This document shows positions 43,473 to 50,436 of a DNA stretch of 50,883 nt, one piece after another; position 1 is the stretch's first letter; every line of letters begins with the position of its first letter. The DNA comes from Sedimentisphaerales bacterium (GTDB lineage: Bacteria; Planctomycetota; Phycisphaerae; Sedimentisphaerales; Anaerohalosphaeraceae). Both the position numbers and the translations under genes were made by a program. Location of the stretch: the NCBI GenBank assembly GCA_028282905.1, contig JANQGW010000231.1, positions 1-50,883 of the forward strand. The letters are read 5' to 3'. The notes beneath the pieces are model-generated. The model was not told the DNA's origin, made no database searches, and worked only from the letters and a program-made list of their open reading frames with translations.

Positions 43473-44363
43473 TTACCGAATAGCTTTAACGGCTTCGGCA
43501 ATGTGGGCGGGGCTGGTGCCGCAGCAGCCGCCGAGAACAGCAGCGCCGACATCTTTGATCTGGGCTAAAGAGGCAGCGTAATCTGCAGGCGAGAGCTTAT
43601 AGACAGCCTTGTCGCCTTCCAGTTCGGGCCGGCCGGCGTTGGGTTCAGCCAGCAGCAAGACACCGGTGTCTTTCAGGGCTTCGGCGTAGGCTTTGGCCAG
43701 ATTGACATAACCATCCATGTCAAGGGTGCCGCAGTTGAAGCCAAGGGCAGTAATGCCCAGCGGGGCTAAGACCTGGACCGCCTGCGCGGGCGAAACGCCC
43801 ATCATCGTCCTTGCCTCATCGCCGGCGGGGTCATAGGCCAGTGAGACAAAAATCGGCAGATCGCAGACGCTTTGAACGGCCTCAATCGCCACCTGGATTT
43901 CGTCCAATGCCGTCATGGTCTCGATGATGAAGCCGTCAACCCCACCGTTGAGCAGTCCCTTGGCCTGTTCGGCAAAGGCGGCCTTGAGATCAACTTCTTT
44001 GACCATGCCGAGCGGTTCGAGGAAATCGCCGCACGGGCCGATATCGCCGAGAACATACCTTTCATCACCAGCCACAGAACGGGCCAGTTTTGCCGCGGCA
44101 ACATTAATCTCGAACGCCTTGTCTTCATAGCCATGGCGTTTAAGGACGAGTGCATTGGCGCCGAAAGTATTGGTAATCACCGCATCGGTGCCGGCATCGA
44201 GATATTTCTGATGAACGGTCTTGACAGTTTCCGGCAAATCAATATTCAAATAGTCATTGCAGCATCCCGCGGGCGCGCCAGCGGCAATAAGCTGGGTGCC
44301 CATCGCACCATCGACAAAAAATGTTCCTTCGTTCAAACGATCTTTTAAAGCAATTCTGGTCAT
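43473..44363 (-). CDS. Homocysteine S-methyltransferase family protein
   Basis: 296 residues forming a single Pfam S-methyl_trans domain. It starts with FFVDGAMGTQL, has TNTFGAN near residue 65, and the three zinc cysteines in FNCGT and GGCCGTSP (C-terminal). This corresponds to the MetH N-terminal module or BHMT/MmuM-like enzymes that methylate homocysteine. No cobalamin-binding or AdoMet-reactivation domain is attached, so it is either a betaine- or S-methylmethionine-type enzyme or a split MetH part. The methyl donor cannot be read from the sequence. It stands alone between a sulfatase and a repeat block. Confidence 0.85.
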   Translation of the reverse strand: MTRIALKDRLNEGTFFVDGAMGTQLIAAGAPAGCCNDYLNIDLPETVKTVHQKYLDAGTDAVITNTFGANALVLKRHGYEDKAFEINVAAAKLARSVAGDERYVLGDIGPCGDFLEPLGMVKEVDLKAAFAEQAKGLLNGGVDGFIIETMTALDEIQVAIEAVQSVCDLPIFVSLAYDPAGDEARTMMGVSPAQAVQVLAPLGITALGFNCGTLDMDGYVNLAKAYAEALKDTGVLLLAEPNAGRPELEGDKAVYKLSPADYAASLAQIKDVGAAVLGGCCGTSPAHIAEAVKAIR

Positions 44364-44408
44364 TGGTATCTTTCTATCTTCAAATATTCAATTTTCGCAA
44401 AAACAACA

Positions 44409-44580
44409 ACAGCGTGGAACGGCAGTGACACGATAAAGCATCACCCGATGTCATTCCGGCCTCCGAGCCGGGATCCAGAGCAAAACAGCCTGGATGCCGG
44501 GTCAAGCCCGGCATGACAAACAACCACACTGCACACATTGTGTCCCATCCCGGCGCTGTCGCTTCGGGCTTCTGTTTTAA
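44409..44580. repeat. Composite inverted-repeat element, copy 1 (interrupted)
   Basis: The left arm (44409-44433) and right arm (44546-44579) match, with small changes, those of the uninterrupted copy at 47554-47651. The arms are approximately inverted: the complement of the right arm begins ACAGAAGCCCGAAGCG, like the left arm of copy 2. A 68-nt palindromic element (44450-44517) sits inside this copy. The right end overlaps the stop codon of the lipoprotein gene. Confidence 0.6.
44450..44517. repeat. REP-like palindromic element (GTCATTCCGG ... CCGGCATGAC)
   Basis: 68 nt bounded by GTCAT/ATGAC with internal stems (GGCCTCCGAGCC and GCCGGGTCAAGCCCGGC). I recall very similar intergenic palindromes from many unrelated bacterial genomes. 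Here it splits the larger repeat at 44409-44580. Confidence 0.6.
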
Positions 44581-45419
44581 TCCACCGGCACAAATTCGCA
44601 GTTTTCGCTGAGTTTATACACATTCTTATACCCGTCTCGCGGCGGGCGGACAAATAATTTTTTGCCCTGCTTTTCCGGCGGCAGCAGCTTCGGGTTTTTC
44701 AGCTTCAACAAGGCCGAGTTGACTTCCAGCCCCATCTCGTCATAGGCAGCAATGCGCACTTCGGACGGAATGACCAGACCGTTGCTGCCGGTGGTGTAGT
44801 TATTCAGTTCAACAGTAATCTTTTTCATCTCCGCATCGTCGAAATACTCGATCAACTCGATACGGTAGTCGCAGGTGTTGACGTAAACACGTTTTTTGCG
44901 TTTTCCACCGGCTCGGAAGTCCAGAATATCGAAGCCGTCGCGATAGGACAGTTGCCATCCGGTGGTAACATCGACGACGCCGAGGGCTTCGGCAATGTTG
45001 GCCGGGTCAATCAGCAAGACCTGATCGCAACTGCGGGCCTGGGCTTTGCTGCCGTACCAGTAGCTGTCCAGTTCCGGTTTGACGCGCAGCCAGAATTCGG
45101 TTTCGTTCGTGCCAAAACGCACTTCACCGAATTTGTCACCCTTAAAGAAAATCTTTGCCGGCGGCACAAACGCCAGCTTGCCGGGGACGTGCTCGTCCTT
45201 TTCGTCGCCATCTTCCTCTCGCCAGGAAAGCGTACAGTCAGCAGAAGCGACAAAGGGCTGGACATTCTGCCGCTGCAACGCCAGCGTCCGCACGGCGGCG
45301 GCAATATTGGGTTTACCGGGACAAAGGGCCGGGTCAATAGGCTTGTCAATCACCGGCGCGCAGCCGGAAAACACCGCCAACACCGCAACCAACCATAAAA
45401 ATGAGATATCTCGCTTCAT
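44577..45419 (-). CDS. Outer-membrane-type lipoprotein of unknown function
   Basis: 280 residues from ATG 45419, chosen because GGAG lies 5 nt upstream; a GTG two codons earlier overlaps that site. The signal peptide ends in the lipobox VFSGC (Cys about residue 20). The rest is beta-strand-rich, with alternating charged and hydrophobic residues (FFKGDKFGEVRFGTNETEFW, then DQVLLIDPANIAEALGV). The fold could be LolA/LolB-like, but I do not recognise the family. The stop codon lies in the edge of a repeat element, so the last residues may have been set by its insertion. Monocistronic as far as can be seen. Confidence 0.75.
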   Translation of the reverse strand: MKRDISFLWLVAVLAVFSGCAPVIDKPIDPALCPGKPNIAAAVRTLALQRQNVQPFVASADCTLSWREEDGDEKDEHVPGKLAFVPPAKIFFKGDKFGEVRFGTNETEFWLRVKPELDSYWYGSKAQARSCDQVLLIDPANIAEALGVVDVTTGWQLSYRDGFDILDFRAGGKRKKRVYVNTCDYRIELIEYFDDAEMKKITVELNNYTTGSNGLVIPSEVRIAAYDEMGLEVNSALLKLKNPKLLPPEKQGKKLFVRPPRDGYKNVYKLSENCEFVPVD

Positions 45420-45540
45420 AAGCACTCCAAAAGATAAGTTCCGCCCATTTTAACAGGATAATACCAACTATCAACGCCTTTTTTGACAGGAATGAATCCC
45501 AGCTTTTAACACGGAAAGCTATACCAACCCATTTTATTAC

Positions 45541-45569
45541 TTTTCAAGCCTGCCTTTGTCCAGTATAAT
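45541..45569 (+). promoter_or_regulatory. Promoter of the A+T-rich orphan gene
   Basis: TTTTCA (45541-45546), 17-nt spacer, perfect TATAAT (45564-45569), 40 nt before the ATG at 45610. AGGAG lies about 6 nt before that ATG. Confidence 0.55.
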
Positions 45570-45609
45570 TAATTTGCAGTACAAACAGGGAGATATTTAG
45601 GAGAGTATC

Positions 45610-46989
45610 ATGAAAAAAGTACTACAAATTATCAAAGAAAATGATTTATTAAAAAGAGGAAAACCAAATCTTGATAAAATTCAGACATTATCTTTGAGCC
45701 AAATAGTTGATATAGCTAATCAATTAGACTCTGCTGTCACCTGCCAATACGAACGAACCGAAAGCACTTTTTCCTTCTCATCCTCCCTTGAACTTGGTGC
45801 GAGTAGTGGTTGTTCTGAATTTGAATGCAGAAAAAAACGATTAGATAAACTCTCAAGATTCGCCCTGATGTATAGCGATAAGGTATATATCGGAAGTTTC
45901 TTTTCAGCAATTAGCGACTTCATCAATACCGAATCTCCTGACCCATCTAATGCACAATATCATTTTTATTGCCAAATAGGTCTAATTAAATTCATCGAAC
46001 CTTTGCTAAACAAAGGTTATATCAGCATGTATCCTCTTCCAAGTTCTTTTTGCAAAGATTGCATTAATAAAATTTTATTTAAGGATAGAAATGAACGCAG
46101 AGTAGACAAAGTGTTAAAAAACATAGAACAAGATATTTTGTCAAGCATTTCAGTTAAAGCTTTTTTAGAAGAAAATGATTTAGCTTGTGATTTCGCTGAG
46201 ACATTGCCATATCTTAAGTGCGGGATGACTACAGGTTATTATAACATACCTCAACCGATACTTAACAGACCACGCATTTACTCAAAATTAAAAAGAGGAC
46301 AAGCTGTTTTACTATCAAAAACATTAATTAAAGATTTGGGATACCATAAAGATTTAGCATCTGAATTGCTAATGAATGTATTATTTGGCTTATTAACATC
46401 AAAAACAATCGGAAGTTCTTTTCTAACTGAAGACAGTGTACATATTGATTTAATGAACTCTTTAAACCCAGAGAATGATATTAGAAGAAAAAACAGCCTT
46501 GCACAAAAATATTTAACTTCAACTGTTCCTTTTGTAGAAGATGTTAAGTTAAAAGACCTCATGAAGTTAAGAGAAAACGAAGGTGATGCTTTTTTAATAT
46601 ACAAACAAGCACTAGACCAAGCTATGACGGAACTCAAAGACTCAAACAGTAATTTTAAAGCTAAGGATGCTAAAGAGCTATATTCTGATGTCATTGCTCC
46701 CAGCATTGCAAAAATGAACCAACGAGTCAAAACCGCACGAAAAACATTATTGCAAGAGACTTACAGACCTGCACTCGGACTCGTCGGATCAATTTCTTTT
46801 GGATTGTTATCTGGAATTATCCCTTCTGAAACAGCCGCAATAGCAAGTGCTGTAGGTGCTACTTCTTGTGGTGCAGACATGCTTAAAAAAATAATGACAC
46901 TAGGAGATTCCGAAAAAGCTATCCAAAATGAGCCCTTTTATTTCTTGTGGAAAGTAAAACAAAAGGTTAAAAAGAGATCAAAGAAGTAA
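45610..46989 (+). CDS. Unrecognised A+T-rich protein, probably acquired
   Basis: 459 residues that match no family I know. G+C is about one third by eye, against roughly half or more in the flanking genes, and codons are strongly A/T-ending. The N-terminal 170 residues are mixed alpha with cysteine pairs (GCSEFEC near 68-74, FCKDC near 157-161). The middle is helical and charged (about 290-390). A hydrophobic, Gly/Ala-rich stretch near 395-430 (ALGLVGSISFGLLSGII, then AIASAVGA) could be one or two membrane helices, followed by a very basic tail (KVKQKVKKRSKK). It has its own promoter and a good ribosome site, so it appears expressed. A cargo or defence-type gene is possible from composition alone; nothing in the sequence proves it. 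Confidence 0.8.
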   Translation: MKKVLQIIKENDLLKRGKPNLDKIQTLSLSQIVDIANQLDSAVTCQYERTESTFSFSSSLELGASSGCSEFECRKKRLDKLSRFALMYSDKVYIGSFFSAISDFINTESPDPSNAQYHFYCQIGLIKFIEPLLNKGYISMYPLPSSFCKDCINKILFKDRNERRVDKVLKNIEQDILSSISVKAFLEENDLACDFAETLPYLKCGMTTGYYNIPQPILNRPRIYSKLKRGQAVLLSKTLIKDLGYHKDLASELLMNVLFGLLTSKTIGSSFLTEDSVHIDLMNSLNPENDIRRKNSLAQKYLTSTVPFVEDVKLKDLMKLRENEGDAFLIYKQALDQAMTELKDSNSNFKAKDAKELYSDVIAPSIAKMNQRVKTARKTLLQETYRPALGLVGSISFGLLSGIIPSETAAIASAVGATSCGADMLKKIMTLGDSEKAIQNEPFYFLWKVKQKVKKRSKK

Positions 46990-47017
46990 ATCAAATCTCT
47001 TTCAATCCTGTCGCTTT

Positions 47018-47512
47018 CTACTCCTCGAAATCGGTTTGGAGGATTTGGCCCATTTGGGCTGAGAGGCTTTCGATCTGGTCCTCGGTCAGGTGTGGGTTTA
47101 GGACGTCGGCAGTTCGGTCCTGGCCGGTAACCTTCAGCGTCCAGATTTCGTCGCTGCCCTCGTTTCGGCAGCCGTCGTATTTGAGCTTTCGCTTTCGCAT
47201 CAGCACCAGTGTCAGCACAAAGCGGAAGTTGAGTTTTTCCGGGTCGGTCTCTTCGGCCAGCCGGTCGAAGAAGGTCATCAGCATCTCATCATCGACAAAG
47301 ACCTTCTTTTTCAGCTCCGGGTTGGGGATCTTCGTTTTCCAGAAGCAATACACCTGCGGCTTGTGCTCGTTCCAGTAGTCCATACTGAAGTCGGTCCGCT
47401 GAAGGCCTTCGTCGGTATCGACAAGTGCGGCAAAATATTCTTCTTCAATTTCAAACTCACGGCCGGTGCCGGCGCATTGTCCCAACGTTTTTTTGATTTC
47501 CCAGTCTGCCAT
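47018..47512 (-). CDS. Small conserved-looking cytoplasmic protein of unknown function
   Basis: 164 residues, acidic, with no signal or membrane segment. The N-terminal CAGTGREFEIEEEYFAALVD, followed by the CFWK segment, resembles short proteins I associate with planctomycete genomes, where a Cys/Gly turn precedes a beta strand. The middle (MLMTFFDRL, LNFRFVLTLVLMRKRKLK) looks helical with a basic patch. There is no recognisable catalytic motif. Codon use and G+C are normal for the window, unlike the orphan beside it. It could form a unit with the ComEA-like gene upstream, but a repeat element lies between them. Confidence 0.7.
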   Translation of the reverse strand: MADWEIKKTLGQCAGTGREFEIEEEYFAALVDTDEGLQRTDFSMDYWNEHKPQVYCFWKTKIPNPELKKKVFVDDEMLMTFFDRLAEETDPEKLNFRFVLTLVLMRKRKLKYDGCRNEGSDEIWTLKVTGQDRTADVLNPHLTEDQIESLSAQMGQILQTDFEE

Positions 47513-47553
47513 AGCAATGATTCATGTCTATTGATTAATGATTATTGATTATT

Positions 47554-47651
47554 ACAGAAGCGTGAAGCGACAGCGACACGACAGCGTTGGCCAGAACCAC
47601 CCCTGCACAGGGTTACGCATCCCGGCGTTTCCGCTTCGGGCTTCTGTTTTA
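47554..47651. repeat. Composite inverted-repeat element, copy 2 (intact)
   Basis: 98 nt between the small conserved gene and the ComEA-like gene. The left end ACAGAAGCGTGAAGCGACAG and the right end (CATCCCGGCG ... CTTCTGTTTTA) are near-inverse of each other, so the unit can fold on itself. It shares both arms and a central ACCAC...CTGCACA with copy 1 at 44409-44580. No transposase is nearby, so it would be a non-autonomous (MITE- or REP-like) element. Confidence 0.6.
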
Positions 47652-47667
47652 CTATTATCGGAGCATT

Positions 47668-48027
47668 TTACTTGGTTTTGGTCTGGGTTTCAAATGTTAA
47701 GTGGGGTGAAATTTGGGCGGCGGTTTTGGGACCGATGCCTTTGATGTTTTCCATATCTGCGGCCTTTTGGAATGCAGGTTGGTTTTCGACATGCGTGCGA
47801 TAATGGATAATATCCAGTGCCCGGGCCGGGCCGATACCAGGCAGACGCACCAAGCTGGCAGCGGGTGCGGTATTGGGATTGATTTTTTCGGGTGCGACCG
47901 TCAGTGGAATTTGACGGGCGTTTTGCAGGATGCCGGTAAGCAAAACGGTAACGCCGATCAATGCAACCGCAACCGCGAGACACATGGATCGTGTCCAGAG
48001 CTTGATCTGATTGTCCGGAGCCGTCAT
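47668..48027 (-). CDS. ComEA-like helix-hairpin-helix DNA-binding protein
   Basis: 119 residues. A single N-terminal membrane anchor (about 14-36, MCLAVAVALIGVTVLL) is followed by INPNTAPAASLVRLPGIGPARALDII and ENIKGIGPKTAAQI, the two helix-hairpin-helix motifs of the ComEA domain. ComEA binds incoming double-stranded DNA at the membrane surface during natural transformation. Many bacteria carry such short anchored versions without a full competence system, and no other com gene is visible here. A role in competence is therefore only suggested. Confidence 0.85.
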   Translation of the reverse strand: MTAPDNQIKLWTRSMCLAVAVALIGVTVLLTGILQNARQIPLTVAPEKINPNTAPAASLVRLPGIGPARALDIIHYRTHVENQPAFQKAADMENIKGIGPKTAAQISPHLTFETQTKTK

Positions 48028-48089
48028 ACTCTATTCCCGCCCTTCCAAAGAATAGAAATAGTCAATAAACAACCGACAATAGACAATCT

Positions 48090-48113
48090 CAAACCGGCGG
48101 CGAAGCCGGTTTG
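48090..48113. terminator. Hairpin after the GH10-like gene
   Basis: Perfect 9-bp stem CAAACCGGC / GCCGGTTTG with a 6-nt loop, 5 nt past the stop at 48118 on the minus strand. There is no T-run on either side, so termination is uncertain. Confidence 0.45.
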
Positions 48114-48117
48114 AATG

Positions 48118-49605
48118 CTATTGTTTCATGATGGTTTTCTGGAACTTGGCCATGACCAGAAACGCCTTTTTGGGCGTCAGTTTGTTAGTCAGCAGACCGC
48201 AGCCGTCCACCGGCAAGTCCGCCACATCGACGCCGTCGGCCAATTGCGAATAGGTGACCGTATTGATGTACGGGCGGCCGAGGGCCAGTTTATAAAACTC
48301 CTCAATCCACTTGGCCTGCTGGGCCTGTGTCCAGTTTTCGTGCCAATGGCCGGCACGTTCGGGTGCCCGGTCGCCCTGCCCGTCGCCATCTGGAACGGAA
48401 ACACCGGTGACGTGAACGGTTTTGGGCACCGCCGCAAAGCAGTCCAGCCGGGACGAAATCTGCATCATGTCCCGCACATGCATTCCTGCGGCGTCTTTGC
48501 CAAAGTGGAACTGCAAACCAAACGCGTCAAAGCCGATACCGGACTGGATGACCATGTCCGCATACACCAGCGGCGGAACCGTCGTTTTGTCGTGGGCATA
48601 GTACTCGCCCCACGGGAAAACGATATCGACCATTTTGCGGCTCTTGGTATCGACGCCCTTAGCTGCCAGACAGGCGGTACGCGTCATCTCAATGACCTGC
48701 TCGAAATTGAAGCCAAAGCAGTTCTGGGCATTCATGCCGCTGATGACCCGCCAGGCGTGGATATATTTGCTGTAGCGTTTGACAATCTCGGTAACAAACT
48801 CGTAAGCCCGCTCGCGAATCTTTTCAAAGCTGGGCTTTTCGGTAATCAGCCACTGCGGAATCGTTTCGGGCGTAAATTTCAGCAACGGCCCGGCACAAAT
48901 CGCCAACCGGCGACCGGCGAGGTATTTCATGCACTTGTCGAGCTTTTCAAAGTCGTAGTCGCCCTTTTCGGCCTCAATCTCGCGCCAGTTGACGGGAACC
49001 GTCACAAAGCCGAACATATCGGTGAGCCACTTGCGGTATTTTTCGTTTTCCAGCAGATCCGGATTTAACTGGCAGCCGAGGCTGTGTCGGCCGAGGGCCT
49101 TGTTGCGAAAGCGAACCGCGAGAAACTGCTCGGCATACTTAGCGGCCATGCGTTCGGAGAAGGCGACGCCCTTTTTCAGGGCCTCATCAGCAAAAACCGA
49201 GGCCTTTTCCGGCTCGGAAATATGCTGCAAAGCCTGAATAAAGCAATGCTGGACCTCTTGGACCTGCTTATCGAGTGCATTGCTGTCGTCAAACAGCGCC
49301 CAGTCCTCGCGTTTGAGCGTAATCTGCATCATGCGGGCACGGGCTAGTTCGACGTTCAGGTTGTACGGCTCGGGCCGTTCCGGCAGACGGGTGGTGTTCA
49401 GCAACAGACTTCCGCTGCCTTCGACCGGCCACAGCAGTGCAAGTCCCGATGAATCATGGGACTTTTTCTGGCACTCGATAATGCCGTCCTTGAACTCAAT
49501 TTTATCGACGTGGCGAAGCGGAATCATATCCGCGCCAAAGAGATACGCTCCTGAAAGCGAAAAATCCGTCAACGGCTGTCCATTTTTGAAAACCTGAAAC
49601 TTCAA
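48118..49605 (-). CDS. GH10-like TIM-barrel protein lacking the usual catalytic glutamates
   Basis: 495 residues with a TTG start and GAGGGG upstream. Residues 1 to about 180 form a beta-rich N-terminal domain (VFKNGQPLTDFSLSGAYLF). From about 190 the sequence follows the GH10 xylanase pattern: LGCQLNP, FGFVTVPVNWREIEAEKGDY, AGPLLKFTPETIPQWL and IHAWRVISGMNA. In active GH10 enzymes the last motif reads WDVVNEA with the acid/base Glu; here it reads SGM. The nucleophile region (normally ITELD) reads HVTGVSVPD. Both glutamates therefore appear lost. There is no signal peptide. It is possibly a sugar-binding or structural relative conserved in planctomycetes; not confidently an enzyme. Confidence 0.75.
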   Translation of the reverse strand: MKFQVFKNGQPLTDFSLSGAYLFGADMIPLRHVDKIEFKDGIIECQKKSHDSSGLALLWPVEGSGSLLLNTTRLPERPEPYNLNVELARARMMQITLKREDWALFDDSNALDKQVQEVQHCFIQALQHISEPEKASVFADEALKKGVAFSERMAAKYAEQFLAVRFRNKALGRHSLGCQLNPDLLENEKYRKWLTDMFGFVTVPVNWREIEAEKGDYDFEKLDKCMKYLAGRRLAICAGPLLKFTPETIPQWLITEKPSFEKIRERAYEFVTEIVKRYSKYIHAWRVISGMNAQNCFGFNFEQVIEMTRTACLAAKGVDTKSRKMVDIVFPWGEYYAHDKTTVPPLVYADMVIQSGIGFDAFGLQFHFGKDAAGMHVRDMMQISSRLDCFAAVPKTVHVTGVSVPDGDGQGDRAPERAGHWHENWTQAQQAKWIEEFYKLALGRPYINTVTYSQLADGVDVADLPVDGCGLLTNKLTPKKAFLVMAKFQKTIMKQ

Positions 49606-49972
49606 CGCGTCCCCTCATAAATCATGGTTGAGATTATAATCATACACCGAATAAAGCACGGATTATAGCAGATGACGGGGTAAATGCAAACGAATCTTGC
49701 CGGTTTGTCCTATAGAGAACTTCCACGCCCAGACGCAAGCGTATCCATGCTCAAAAATGACTGAGCAACCGCTAAAATCACTCAAGCAGCCGGAAATTCT
49801 GTCAGTCAAACCCATTTAAGAGGGAAATTTGCATAACCGGACATATTCAAAACAATCAATAAGCTATCGGTCACAAATCCATAAATCATTTTAAAAAAAA
49901 GACTTGCGGCAGTAACACATCACTACACAACGGTTAATAATGTGACATTGATAAGATAATTTAGATTCCAGC
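49606..49972. other. Intergenic stretch without a supported gene
   Basis: The first 367 nt of the 441-nt divergent gap between the GH10-like gene and the second blaI. It is A+T-rich near 49860-49960. No credible open frame, RNA fold or repeat was noticed; the promoter and operators begin at 49973. Confidence 0.6.
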
Positions 49973-50019
49973 TTGACATTTACGACACCCTGTCGTACTA
50001 ATACGACTAAGAGTCGTAT
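49973..50019 (+). promoter_or_regulatory. Promoter with two TACGAC-N5-GTCGTA operators
   Basis: TTGACA (49973-49978), 17-nt spacer, TACTAA (49996-50001). Two perfect palindromes overlap it: TACGACA-CCC-TGTCGTA (49981-49997) and ATACGACT-AAG-AGTCGTAT (50001-50019). Both reduce to TACGAC-N5-GTCGTA; their centres are 21 bp apart, about two helical turns. These are the likely sites of the BlaI protein encoded just downstream. They differ from the TACA-N2-TGTA sites of the other blaI gene. Confidence 0.82.
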
Positions 50020-50046
50020 TCAAGGTTAAATCTGGAGAACGAACCG

Positions 50047-50436
50047 ATGCAACGCCCTTCATTAGCAAACGCGGAACTGGCTGTGATGAATTTGCTGTGG
50101 AAAGAAGCCCCTCTGACCGCCCGGCAGATTCGTGAACAGCTCTATCCTAATGAAACCAAGCCGCAGCACGGAACTGTCCAGCGCCTTCTCCAGCGGCTGG
50201 AGGAAAAGGGATTTGTCAAGCGTGACCGAAATTTGCCGGTCCACCTGTTTTCGGCGGCCATCACCCGGCAGGCCTATGCGGGCAGTCAATTGGAATCGCT
50301 GACCGACAAGCTGACCGGCGGTTCACTGGCGCCGCTGATTACCCATTTGGTTGAAAAACGCAAAATCTCCCGGGACGAAATTGACCGGCTGCGGGAAATT
50401 CTGGATACCTGGGATGATAAGGAGCAGAGCGCATGA
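50047..50436 (+). CDS. BlaI/MecI/CopY-family repressor, second copy
   Basis: 129 residues. Winged helix at about 1-78 (LANAELAVMNLLWKEAPLTARQIREQL, HGTVQRLLQRLEEKGFVKRDR), then a C-terminal dimerisation and cleavage region (PLITHLVEKRKISRDEIDRL). It resembles the repressor at 37173 in layout but differs in the recognition helix (GTVQRLLQRL here versus YTTIKTMLTRL), consistent with different operators. GGAG lies 9 nt before the ATG. Its stop overlaps the start of the M56 gene in ATGA. It should repress its own operon through the two palindromes at 49981-50019. Confidence 0.92.
   Translation: MQRPSLANAELAVMNLLWKEAPLTARQIREQLYPNETKPQHGTVQRLLQRLEEKGFVKRDRNLPVHLFSAAITRQAYAGSQLESLTDKLTGGSLAPLITHLVEKRKISRDEIDRLREILDTWDDKEQSA

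Noticed and set aside
48115..49068. Long plus-strand frame of 317 codons
   Set aside because: It lies entirely antisense to the GH10-like gene, starts without a ribosome site and has the low-complexity Arg/Gly/His composition typical of a shadow frame.
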